From Bradyrhizobium campsiandrae (GTDB taxonomy: Bacteria > Pseudomonadota > Alphaproteobacteria > Rhizobiales > Xanthobacteraceae), in contig NZ_JAANIH010000029.1 in NCBI RefSeq assembly GCF_014529705.1, forward strand, positions 1-64,000: a DNA stretch of 64,000 bases, given 5' to 3'. Of this stretch, positions 1 through 8,337 are shown piece by piece. Both the position numbers and the translations under genes were made by a program. Within the stretch, counting starts at the first letter, position 1; the number at the start of each line of letters is the position of its first letter. The notes under the pieces are model-generated. The model saw only the letters and a list, made by a program, of their open reading frames with translations, was not told where the DNA came from and did not search any database.

Positions 1-1
1 G

Positions 2-79
2 CGGCTGCACGAACTGCTGCCCTGGGAATGGAAGCTCCTGCGCCAAGCCGATAAGCCAACCGATCAGCAAGCCGCCTGA
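2..79 (+). mobile_element. IS66-family transposase, C-terminal end (partial)
   Basis: The window opens inside a reading frame that ends with residues reading LHELLPWEWK and a short charged tail before TGA. This resembles the C-terminal end of IS66-family transposases, where an (L/I)xELLPWxW segment precedes the stop. The rest lies outside the window. About 55 bases after the stop, a GGTCTTCGTCGTATGCGTAC-like sequence may be the element's degenerate terminal repeat. The kinase fragment starts immediately after it, which suggests that IS66 insertion removed the kinase N-terminus. The family call rests on about 25 residues. Confidence 0.5.
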
Positions 80-170
80 CCTTCACCCAACGCCATCATA
101 GACCCCGCCGTGCCCGCGCGCATCCGTCAATCAGGCGGTCTTCGTCGTATGCGTACCAATAGCCGCGGCG

Positions 171-566
171 ATGCGGCGGCTCTATGCTCATCGTGAGCTG
201 ACGATCGTCCATACAGCCGAGACGGAATTGCTTGCCGCCGTCGATCCCAACGACCTTGACGAGATGGTCGCCAACCTGGTCGATAATGCCTGCAAGTGGG
301 CTCGTGGTGTTGTCTCGATCAAGGCTACGCGCGATACCCCGACGGGGCAGCTCCTTATTACGATCGTTGATGACGGGCCAGGCATCCCGGCTGATGCACT
401 AAACCGCGCGTTCGCCCCAGGCGAGCGGCTCGACGAGGCCAAACCGGGAAGCGGGCTCGGACTCGCAATCGTCCGCGATCTCGCCACACTGCACGGCGGC
501 TCTGTCGAACTATCCAATGGCAGAAATGGAGGCCTTCACGCGGAGTTGCGGCTCCCATCAGCCTGA
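171..566 (+). pseudogene. Sensor histidine kinase, ATPase-domain remnant
   Basis: Only the HATPase_c half of a two-component sensor kinase remains. The N box reads LVDNACKWA, the G1 box VDDGPGIP and the G2 box GSGLGLAIV, in the right order over 131 residues. The sensor, transmembrane, HAMP and phospho-acceptor His parts are missing. The frame continues a few codons upstream of the ATG to the presumed IS66 end, so the gene appears to have been beheaded by that insertion. The LVDNACKWA wording is closest to PhoQ-type kinases. No response regulator lies nearby. The fragment could bind ATP but cannot signal. Confidence 0.75.
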
Positions 567-597
567 CAAGTTCAACGGCGTCTAGGTTGGGCGAGTT

Positions 598-1293
598 TCA
601 TCGTGGCCGCGTCGTCCGCGCACCATTCGACCTGAGCGATTCGGCGCGCTCGAAATCAGCATCCGCGCCGCTCTGATCTCCAGCGTTCGCTTTCATCGTT
701 CCGCGTTCGAACAAGAAGGTCGGATTCTTCGGATCAGCCTTGATGACCAGATCATAATCCGCGATGGCACGATCAAAGAGTCCTTTACGCCCGAGTGCCT
801 TCCCGCGATTATAATAGGCACCGAGGTAGTCAGTCCTCAGTTGTACGGCGCGATCGAAATCAGAAATCGCGCGATCAAGCTCTCCCTTGCTCATTAAAGC
901 AACGCCTCGGTTGTTGAGCGCGACATAGTAGTCGGGGGACAAACGAAGTGCTCGATCGTAATCCTCCATGGCACGGTCGATATCTCCACTCGACCGCAGC
1001 GCGACACCGCGATTGTTATAAGCCGCCGCCAACTGGGTGATCATCCGCTCGCCTGCCTGGATAACCGCTGTGCATCCCCGGATCGAGCGATCGGGTACGA
1101 TTTCGGCCGCATGCACGCACGAGTCCCAATCCTCGTCGCTCAAAGCTGATGTGGGCGACGAGTTAATTGCAAAGTACGCAATAAATATCGTTGTGCTCAA
1201 TAACGTAAGAGCACAACGCTTCCAGCGGGTGGTTCGCGCTAGGATCGATGCAGTTCGTGTTCTCGTATACAGCGGCGTAATGCAAATGAGCAA
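598..1293 (-). CDS. Secreted or membrane-anchored TPR protein
   Basis: The 231-residue protein has an N-terminal hydrophobic stretch (about residues 28-50, ending near SPTSA) that looks like a signal peptide or anchor. Three to four tetratricopeptide repeats follow (about residues 85-215): AAYNNRGVALRSSGDIDRA, then ALNNRGVALMSKGELDRA and AYYNRGKALGRKGLFDRA. Two cysteines before the repeats could form a disulfide. TPRs mediate protein-protein contacts; the partner is unknown. The start is uncertain: no ATG precedes the signal region, so the call uses a TTG. It stands alone, convergent with the kinase remnant. Confidence 0.7.
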   Translation of the reverse strand: MLICITPLYTRTRTASILARTTRWKRCALTLLSTTIFIAYFAINSSPTSALSDEDWDSCVHAAEIVPDRSIRGCTAVIQAGERMITQLAAAYNNRGVALRSSGDIDRAMEDYDRALRLSPDYYVALNNRGVALMSKGELDRAISDFDRAVQLRTDYLGAYYNRGKALGRKGLFDRAIADYDLVIKADPKNPTFLFERGTMKANAGDQSGADADFERAESLRSNGARTTRPR

Positions 1294-1300
1294 AGAGTAG

Positions 1301-1972
1301 CCTCAAGTACGTGCATTATATTATTCCCAGTTTGTTCTCTAACAATCCTGTCTGAATTTTCCCTGACAATCGACGTTTGAGACATCCGATCTGGTCGCTT
1401 CCCGAACGAGAGTACACCCGTCGAGTGCTATAGAGATTACCAAGCGAGCGCCGTGCGTGCCATCCGACAGGGACAGATCCAAGACTCCCGGACTAAGCCT
1501 CAGTCTGGTAGCATGAAGACATCAGCGGTGTTTGATGTACTAGCAGCGGCAATCGACGGGACGGGATGGATCCGGACTCGGTCACGGGAGGGCAACGAGG
1601 AGCCGCTATCCGGAAGAAATCGTCCTGCAAGAATTGAACATCGCGCTCTGCGGCGCTGCCAACTTGAATGACCTCTGAAATATCTGGAGGTCAATACGGC
1701 GAATTGCTCTGCAACGGCGCTCCGCAAATATGCAAGATATCAACCTAATATTAAGTTGGCGCGCCATTCAGAATAAAACTACGAACTCGTATGTTATTGA
1801 AATAGCTACATAATTTCTCTATGAGGAAGTTTGCAGTTCAACCTGCTCTTTACCAGAGATAGCGCGGCATCGCAGCGGAGAATTGGCCGCTTGGCCCACA
1901 AGCCTGCACAAATTGCTACTTCCGCTCTATCGGTTCTAAAGCAGGTGGACGTGGAGGTTGAGAGGCTGCAGC
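1301..1972. other. Non-coding stretch, no gene recognised
   Basis: About 670 bases between the TPR gene and the TAXI-type gene. Parts are noticeably AT-richer than their surroundings (around 1690-1830). Short frames on both strands have no recognisable domain or ribosome-binding site. No repeat or clear terminator was seen. Confidence 0.5.
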
Positions 1973-3373
1973 CTAGCGCCGAGCTGTGAGCAGGTTTAAA
2001 GGAGCCGCCTGCAACTCCGCGCGCCTCTCGACAATAGCATGATTGAACAGTTCGAGCACCAGGCCAAAGGGGCTCAGTTCTTGTTCCTCGATGGTGCCTT
2101 CGTCGTAGTGTTCGAGCGCTTCCGCAATGATCGCATCTACCTCCTGCTGCATCGCCAAAAGCGCGTGGTCGGATTCCGCGGTGTGAACCCTTGAAACCAT
2201 GGCCAAGATCCGATGGCGATGGCTGGTATTTTCGTCCTTTTCGTCGCGATTTAGATATTGGCGTAGCCAAGCACCGGCCGAACCAATGCCGGAAAGCAGC
2301 AGGAGTGCGAACCAGAAGTAGTCGCCGTATCGGTCGAGGAAGGTGCGTTCAGTCCCGTCGATGACGGCTGCCGCTCCGCGATGTATCGGCAGCTCGGCTT
2401 CTTTCTCGGTGTCCGGCTTGGTCATTTGCGCAGCGCCGGGTACTTGCCTCGCAATCGCCTGCCGGAGGGCGAGTTGCTGGCGGTAAAATGCCGCCACTAT
2501 CGTTTCAGACAAAGCTTTCCGTGCGAGAATTAAATGATTGACGCTTACAGTTTCGACCTTGTCATCCGGCCAGGCCGGGTTCGCATTGAAGATGCTGGGT
2601 GGAATTTCTTCGGATTCGTAACGCGGGTGCCTTATGGCGATGGCTTGTGATGCATCGATCGCAAGGAACTTTGGCTCGCCACGCGCGCGGGCGGTCGAAG
2701 CGACCGCGTCAGAGGTTATTTTGCTGTCGAGCGGACCGACCGCCATGAAGGCATCGAGGGCCGGGTCACGCGCCAGCTCCTCTAATTGGTTCGTGCCAAA
2801 CTGGGTAACCGTGACCTTGTCGGCCTGCACGCCGGAAGCGCTCAAGATGACCCGCAGCAACGCGGCGTTCGCGGGCGTCCCGCCGATCACTCCTATCCTG
2901 TGCCCTTCGAGATCGGCTATCTCCTTGATTTTTGGCGTCGGCTTTCTTTTTGAGCTTTTGCCCTTAAGTCTGGAAGGCGACCACAGCACAACGAAGTTCT
3001 TGCGTAAAACGACGACTGTCTGCGCGTCGGGCGGCATCTCCAAGTCGCCACGACCGACCGCAAGTTCGGCCTTGCCAGCACCAAGTAGAGCGAGAGCTTC
3101 CGCTGTGCCACGGGTCGTGATTGTGGTCAACCTCACGGTCCTACTTTCGCTGGCGAAGGCCTCGCTCATCGCCTCAATCACTTTATGGTCGTTGCTTCCC
3201 GGCGGCCCAACGGCAATCCGGAGAGTTGTCGGCCGCAGTCCATAATACAGCGCGCCCGCGGCGGCGCCAAAAACAAGGAATCCAATGGCTAGAATGAGCA
3301 GCAAGGTTTTCGTCCTCTTCCGCTCTCGGCGGGCTGCATCACTTGATTTCGTTTGCGCATCGGACGAAGACAT
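1973..3373 (-). CDS. TAXI-family TRAP transporter solute-binding protein, membrane-anchored
   Basis: A 466-residue protein with a transmembrane helix near residues 24-45, a periplasmic binding domain that begins with the TAXI-family signature (LRIAVGPPGSNDHKV, then ITTRGTAEALALLGAGKAEL), a second helix near 350-372 (YFWFALLLLSGIGSAGAWL) and a cytoplasmic tail of about 95 residues. TAXI proteins normally deliver substrates to TRAP transporters. This membrane-anchored form with a C-terminal tail occurs without TRAP permease genes in Bradyrhizobium relatives, and none is seen here. The substrate is unknown. The start ATG is followed by a charged, positive N-terminus typical of a membrane anchor. 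Confidence 0.8.
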   Translation of the reverse strand: MSSSDAQTKSSDAARRERKRTKTLLLILAIGFLVFGAAAGALYYGLRPTTLRIAVGPPGSNDHKVIEAMSEAFASESRTVRLTTITTRGTAEALALLGAGKAELAVGRGDLEMPPDAQTVVVLRKNFVVLWSPSRLKGKSSKRKPTPKIKEIADLEGHRIGVIGGTPANAALLRVILSASGVQADKVTVTQFGTNQLEELARDPALDAFMAVGPLDSKITSDAVASTARARGEPKFLAIDASQAIAIRHPRYESEEIPPSIFNANPAWPDDKVETVSVNHLILARKALSETIVAAFYRQQLALRQAIARQVPGAAQMTKPDTEKEAELPIHRGAAAVIDGTERTFLDRYGDYFWFALLLLSGIGSAGAWLRQYLNRDEKDENTSHRHRILAMVSRVHTAESDHALLAMQQEVDAIIAEALEHYDEGTIEEQELSPFGLVLELFNHAIVERRAELQAAPLNLLTARR

Positions 3374-3642
3374 TTACCGGTGCCTTTTGGAGATGAAAAT
3401 CGCCAGCTTTTTTTGCAAATTACTCCCGAAAAATGGTAACGTCTGAGCATAGATTTGTTTCTTTACGTTAGACTACGCGTTTTGCGCTCTTAGATGAATA
3501 CTGTCGGCCACGCGGTCTTTTCAAACAAAAGAATCAACCTTCGGCCCATCGCTTGTCACCACGGCTAACCAAACGGCCTTAGAGGCTTCGCGAGAGTTTT
3601 GATCGCCACTTTCGACAAGAGATGATGCGCCGCGCTGCGGCG

Positions 3643-4926
3643 TCAGCGCGGTAAGCGATCGACGGCTGGCGTACTGTCGGACAAAGATGCCGCTCCGATG
3701 GCCCCCGAAGGTGAAACGAAGGCCGTGCGGAGAATGGTGGCGAGCTGTCGCGCGTTGACCAGGAAGAGCACGCCGGCGAGAACAAGATAGGCCCAGGCGA
3801 GCCAGGTCAGGGTCGCAATCGTGCGCGCCTCGTCGTTCCTGAAGATGAATGCCAGCGCGACCTGAACGGCGAACATACCCACAAGAGCCAGCGCCGACCC
3901 AACCCCTAGTCGCAGGCGCAGGAGCAGCGCGAGGCCGAACATGGACTGGGCGGCGGTCAGGAAAAACTCTTCGCTCTGCCGTGCATCGAGAGGGAGCGCG
4001 GAGACGGCGCCGGCCCCGAAACTTAGGGCAAGCGGCAGCATACCGACGAGGAGCGTCCACTGGTTGATCTTGTCGCTGATCATAGCCGTGAGCCCGTTGC
4101 CGGCGCGGTTGGCGAGCACAAACAGCACGGCGACCGAGACCGCTGGAGCCTCGCTTGCTAGCGGCGCCAGCCACTGGATCAGCAGGAACTCGTTGATGCC
4201 GAAGGCACGGCCAGTGCCGACCATGGCTTCAGCGAAGGGCTCGGCGGCCGCGAGGATAACCGCGCAAGCGACCAGAACGAGCCCGCCCATTGCGGTCCAC
4301 TGCGCTCTAGAGGAAAGCTTATTTAGCGCGGCGGCGGGCCCCGGCTCTTCCTTTTCGTCCGGATTGTCGGTCTTCGGCAGCTTGCGCACCCGCCAGACAT
4401 AGGCGCCGAAGATTGCAACTAGGGCAGCAAAATCGAGGAGGCTGATGCTGCCTTTGAACAAGATCACGAAGGCATAGAGGCTTGCGAGCAAAAGAAAGCC
4501 GACTTCGACGGCATTTGCGGGTGCAAGATCAATCGAGCGATGGCGGTCCTTGAGCCAGTGCAGGAGTACGATAAGAGGCCAGGCGAGCCCGACCAGAAGG
4601 CGATTGGCACCCGTCATGTTGGCGGCCGCATAGTGGACGTACTGGGACTCCGGTCCGGCACGCCCGGCCTGATAGGCGTAGTAGAGGTCGACGGCATATT
4701 CGGGCAGCACCGTCACGAGAGCAACGGCGGCGAGAATTAGTCCCTGTGAAATGTACTGTTCGGCAGCTTCCGCGCCCCATGACAGGAGGAAGCCCGCGGC
4801 AAGGATCGCGAGCCCGAATACCGCCGCGTCCAGAATCGGGCTCGGCCGCAAGCCGATCAGTCGGAAGAGAACCGCCGGCAAGGTCGCTAACAACGCGATG
4901 GCGACCAGAATCACAAAACGTCTCAC
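3643..4926 (-). CDS. CaCA-family sodium/calcium (cation:H+) exchanger
   Basis: A 427-residue integral membrane protein with about eleven hydrophobic helices in two homologous halves. The first alpha repeat contains LVTVLPEYAVDLY and the GANRLLVGLAWP segment; the second contains SEAPAVSVAVLFVLANRAGNG and then GMLPLALSFGAG. The conserved acidic residues in the two repeats (VLPE and ASEAP) are those that bind cations in this superfamily. The start is GTG with a GAAGGAG ribosome-binding site about eight bases upstream. It probably moves Ca2+ or another divalent cation against Na+ or H+. A decayed copy of its N-terminal half lies near position 11,550. Confidence 0.85.
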   Translation of the reverse strand: MRRFVILVAIALLATLPAVLFRLIGLRPSPILDAAVFGLAILAAGFLLSWGAEAAEQYISQGLILAAVALVTVLPEYAVDLYYAYQAGRAGPESQYVHYAAANMTGANRLLVGLAWPLIVLLHWLKDRHRSIDLAPANAVEVGFLLLASLYAFVILFKGSISLLDFAALVAIFGAYVWRVRKLPKTDNPDEKEEPGPAAALNKLSSRAQWTAMGGLVLVACAVILAAAEPFAEAMVGTGRAFGINEFLLIQWLAPLASEAPAVSVAVLFVLANRAGNGLTAMISDKINQWTLLVGMLPLALSFGAGAVSALPLDARQSEEFFLTAAQSMFGLALLLRLRLGVGSALALVGMFAVQVALAFIFRNDEARTIATLTWLAWAYLVLAGVLFLVNARQLATILRTAFVSPSGAIGAASLSDSTPAVDRLPR

Positions 4927-4984
4927 CTGAGTTCTCCTTCGCCTAGGTCCGCCGGATCGGCGAAAGCCGCAACTTCTTTACCTA

Positions 4985-5560
4985 TCAAGGTCGGCCGGCT
5001 TGCTTGTCAAACGTCACGACCCGGTATGCGTATATCGCAAGCGCCAAAATCACGATGCCGTTGCTGACCGGCTCGATCGATCCAGTTGCCCACCGTCCGG
5101 TAACCTTCGGCTAACACGTAACCTGCGGCGGCCAGCAGCCCGGTCCAGAGCAAGGTGCCCACGGCCGTGGTGGCGAGGAAAGGCATGAAAGGCATCTCCG
5201 TGACCCCGGCTGGAACCGAGATGAGTGTGCGAACTCCGGGCACCAACCGACCGACGAGAACGGCGGTCCGGCCATGACGAGCAAACCAGGCACTTGCGCG
5301 ATCGATCTCAGCTGGGCTTAAGGTCAACCAGCGGCCGTGGCGGGCGGCAAAGCGCTTGAGGCGATGACTACCGAACCATCGTCGAACCGCACACCAGAAC
5401 AGCGCCCCGGCCAGCGATCCTGCTGCGCCCGCGAGAAGTACACCGACGAAAGTCAGCTGACCGCGCGCGGAGACGTAGCCCGCGAGCGGCATGATCACCT
5501 CGGAGGGGATTGGCGGAAAGAGGTTCTCGGCCAACAGGACGAAGATGCCGAATACCCGGT
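4985..5560 (-). pseudogene. DedA-family membrane protein, truncated and frameshifted
   Basis: The body matches DedA/VTT proteins: an N-terminal re-entrant segment (AENLFPPIPSEVIMPLAGY), RRWFG, GRLVPGVRTLISVPAG and a final helix pair. Two lesions are visible. The reading frame is closed by a stop just upstream, so about 20 N-terminal residues are missing. Near the C-terminus a duplicated four-base unit (GATCGATC, near position 5075) shifts the frame. Removing it restores an IEPVSNGIVILALAIYAYR-type last helix ending at 4985, whereas the actual frame gives a polar tail. DedA proteins act in membrane lipid (undecaprenyl-phosphate) recycling; this copy is probably inactive. Confidence 0.75.
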
Positions 5561-5728
5561 GCGCTCAACCGCTTGCGTGATCCAATCCAATCAGAATAAT
5601 CCTCTTAAATGCGTCCCGCACTGCCAGCTTTTTTGGCCACGAGCCGAGGAAACTCGCCGGCCGTGCATGCGTTCCCTTCCATCGGGATTTTACCAGCCGC
5701 ACCAAACATCGCAAATCAAGGAGCGCAT

Positions 5729-6455
5729 GTGACAAGAACAGATTGTACTTCGGAACATCACGTCCGACATGCCGCTCCCGCAATCCCGAGCGGCGCTCCC
5801 CTGCTGCAAGCCGGCCTAACCTGCTGGCGGGTAGCGAGGGCCGACCGGCTGGCCTCCCATTGTCGATGCGGCGTCCTACTTCAAGCTGATTCGGGCGGCG
5901 CTTCTGCACGCGCAACATTCGGTCCTGTTTATTGGCTGGGAGTTCGACACCCGCATTAAACTCGATCCAGACCGTCCGCTTCCAGGATTGCCTGACCGTC
6001 TTGGCCCCTTCCTGTCCGCCCTCGTTGAGCGTCGTCCGGGAGTGTGCGTCCGGGTGCTTCAATGGAACCTTGGCCTGATCGGCACGCTAGTGCGCGGGAC
6101 TACGCCGCTTTTCTTGCTGAACTGGATGGCGAGCAAGTGTTTCCAGTTTCGGCTTGACGGCGCCCATCCGCCCGGGGCCGCGCATCACCAAAAGATAGTC
6201 GTCATCGACGACGCTCTCGCCTTTTGCGGCGGCATCGACATGACCGACGACCGCTGGGATACACGCGACCACAAGGACGAAGATCCGCGCCGCGTGCGCC
6301 CGTCGGGCCCCACCCTCGTGCCAATTGAAATGCCGCCGTCGGAGAGCAGGCCGCTCGACGACGGCGAGCTTCTCGATCCGGAGCAAGCCGAGCCGGTATG
6401 GCTGATGCTCAGCCATGCGCTCAAGGACCGTCTCGCGAGGGCGGCTAAACGTTGA
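5729..6455 (+). pseudogene. Phospholipase D-like protein, frameshifted remnant
   Basis: A GTG start with AAGGAG just upstream opens a frame with a typical PLD N-terminus (GLTCWRVARADR). The frame breaks near 5850 and continues in another as VDAASYFKLIRAALLHAQHS, then GWEFDTRI, and the first HKD motif (HHQKIVVIDD) followed by GGIDMTDDRWDTRDH. After DPRRVRP the sequence loses family similarity and stops, so the second HKD half is missing. Such PLD genes often accompany DedA/VTT genes; here both neighbours are broken. Catalysis needs two HKD motifs, so this is a relic. Confidence 0.75.
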
Positions 6456-6827
6456 ACAGCAATGTACCGCCGCAAGCGCTGTGCTTCCCACGTCATGACG
6501 ATCGGCTGAAAGATTGGTCGCCTATCAATTGAACCGGGAGTGGTGGGCACGCGCCAGAGGGGGATCAAGATCAGGCACAAGAATTTTCGCCAGGCTTTCA
6601 GGGCGGCGTTTCTCGGTGCTTAGGTAATAGCAGCAAGCTCGTCGCGAAAGACGAAATCCCCGCGCCAGAGCAGCATGCACGACATCGATGCCTCGGCTCG
6701 TCCATTATGACGATCTCGTGACGGCAAAATGGGCGCGGAGGGCCGTCTCAGATCTTTGAATGCTGGCCACTGCACTCGGTCTTTCATCCAGCCTTTAGGT
6801 TTCGTCTCCTCATCCGAGGCTCACTCC
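6456..6827. other. Non-coding or decayed stretch, no gene recognised
   Basis: About 370 bases between the broken phospholipase D gene and the small membrane protein of the lipid operon. Frames on both strands are short and without recognisable motifs. It may hold the scrambled 3' half of the phospholipase gene. Confidence 0.4.
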
Positions 6828-7082
6828 TCAGGGTCGTGTTGGACCACCCAGCAGTCGGACTGTAAGGGCGGTCACGATCAAGATCACAGCCGAAACCGTA
6901 ATACCAATTACGGCCAGAGTAGGCCCAACCAAGTTACGGACACGACCTGCAAATGACGCAATCGGGCCGGCCAGTTCCGATGGCCCTGCGCTGCGACTGA
7001 TGTCGCTCGCCTGGGTGATGGCCCAGTCTCCGAACGCAATCCAAAGTGCGTAAGCGACGCCGACCAGCAACACCCACAGCAA
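6828..7082 (-). CDS. Small two-helix membrane protein, unknown function
   Basis: The 84-residue frame has two strong hydrophobic helices, at the N-terminus (LLVGVAYALWIAF) and near the C-terminus (LAVIGITVSAVILIVTALTV). Between them is a polar loop with SRSAGPSELAGPIASFAGR. The only start in the hydrophobic part is TTG. The frame is open further upstream through a basic segment (RGHGRRARTLIWILGSG) back to a stop at 7158, so the true start may lie upstream or use a non-standard codon. It follows the 55-aa ORF and lipid kinase on the same strand and probably belongs to that operon. Family not recognised. Confidence 0.45.
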   Translation of the reverse strand: MLWVLLVGVAYALWIAFGDWAITQASDISRSAGPSELAGPIASFAGRVRNLVGPTLAVIGITVSAVILIVTALTVRLLGGPTRP

Positions 7083-7157
7083 GAGCAGCCCGCTGCCGAG
7101 TATCCAGATGAGGGTTCGAGCGCGCCTGCCGTGGCCACGTGAGAGCGGAAGAGCCTC

Positions 7158-7325
7158 TTACGACGCCTGCCAGGACGGCTCCGAACCAGCTTTATCGATG
7201 GCGAGGTTTCCCGATCCACCAAGTCCGCCGCGTTGTCCAAGGGCGTTGAGCGCAGCGCGGAGGAGAACTCGCAGGGCGGGATCACGCGCCAACCGTTCTA
7301 CGAGATAGATCAGGATCCATCTCAT
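7158..7325 (-). CDS. 55-aa protein translationally coupled to the lipid kinase
   Basis: This frame was found by reading the 3' end of the lipid kinase gene. Its ATG overlaps the kinase stop codon as ATGA, the usual arrangement for translational coupling. The product has a hydrophobic/amphipathic N-terminus (MRWILIYLVERLARDPALR), then LLRAALNALG and a glycine-rich segment (QRGGLGGSGN). The repeated Leu/Ala/Arg spacing suggests an amphipathic helix at the membrane surface. No family was recognised. Support comes from the overlap, strand and codon-coherent amphipathic sequence. Confidence 0.45.
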   Translation of the reverse strand: MRWILIYLVERLARDPALRVLLRAALNALGQRGGLGGSGNLAIDKAGSEPSWQAS

Positions 7326-8329
7326 GTCATGGTTTCCGGGCTTGTGCGTTCTGAACCGGCCTCAAAGCGCTCAACGAACGCTTGAGGCACCATCAAAATG
7401 AGGGCTTCACGTCCGACCGACACTCGGATTGGCGTCTTTGTGATAACCTCGCCATCGACGGCGACGTCCTGTTTTGGGACGGCGTCGATCATCAGTTCTG
7501 TGGCTTTAAGGATCTTCATATCGGCAGCCCTAAAAGGCGCGCGGAGGGCGGTACGCGCCCACTGCTTGCCCAGCGCCCACTTGGACGCCCCCGTGAGGAT
7601 GTGGACCACGATCTTGCCATCGTCAGGGTTGGCGTCGGGCGCAACCAGAACACCGCCTTGATATCCTCCGTTCGCAATCCGAACGTCGAGTGCGTCGAAC
7701 GAGGTCTCCTGGCCATTGATGGCGATGATGCATCGGAAAGGCGCAAAGCGCATGAACTTGCTTGCCCCGACCAGGAGGTAGGCGCCTCGGCCAAGCCATT
7801 TTTTCAAGGTGTGCGGTGTCGCCCGGCCGACAATGGCCGGCATTCCGATGGAAGACCCATTGGCAAAGTAGTGGTCATTGATTTTGCCGAGATCGACATC
7901 GAAGACCCTCCCGCCGACAAGGACGTCAATGGCTCCAGGCAGATCAAGCGGAATCCCGAGCGTGCGGGCAAAGCTGTTGGCCGTGCCGAGCGGCAGCAGT
8001 CCGAAGACTACGCTGACGTAGGCAAAATGGTCGATTACCGAACTGATAGTGCCATCACCTCCGCCCACGATAATGAACTTGCGTCCTTTGGCGATCTCCT
8101 CTCGCACGATCTCCGGTAGTCTCTCGGCGTGCCGGACGGGAAAGGAAGCGTCCAGGATGATTCCTGCTTCAGTGAGTCGCCGCTTCGCCTCCGAATAGGC
8201 CCGCGCACCGCGCCGCGACCGCGTATTCACAACGAGAACTGCGCGACGGCTTTCCTTGATCTCCTGCGCCAGTGCGGCCTTTTCCACACGACGGTCAAAG
8301 GGTTGATGGTTGGCTGAATGACTGGTCAT
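7322..8329 (-). CDS. Diacylglycerol kinase-family lipid kinase (YegS/LCB5 type)
   Basis: A 335-residue protein of the DAGK catalytic family. VVNTRSRRGA near the start and GGGDGTISSVI (from about residue 89) form the nucleotide-binding core; GLLPLGTANSFARTLGI and PDANPDDGKIVVHI follow, all in family order. It should transfer phosphate from ATP to a diacylglycerol or related lipid. The chosen ATG lies eight bases after the upstream stop with a GGCGGAG ribosome-binding site; a longer frame upstream overlaps the neighbouring gene and is unlikely to be used. It follows the DedA/PAP2 fusion, so the operon pairs a lipid-phosphate phosphatase with a lipid kinase. Confidence 0.85.
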   Translation of the reverse strand: MTSHSANHQPFDRRVEKAALAQEIKESRRAVLVVNTRSRRGARAYSEAKRRLTEAGIILDASFPVRHAERLPEIVREEIAKGRKFIIVGGGDGTISSVIDHFAYVSVVFGLLPLGTANSFARTLGIPLDLPGAIDVLVGGRVFDVDLGKINDHYFANGSSIGMPAIVGRATPHTLKKWLGRGAYLLVGASKFMRFAPFRCIIAINGQETSFDALDVRIANGGYQGGVLVAPDANPDDGKIVVHILTGASKWALGKQWARTALRAPFRAADMKILKATELMIDAVPKQDVAVDGEVITKTPIRVSVGREALILMVPQAFVERFEAGSERTSPETMT

Positions 8330-8337
8330 GGCTCCGC

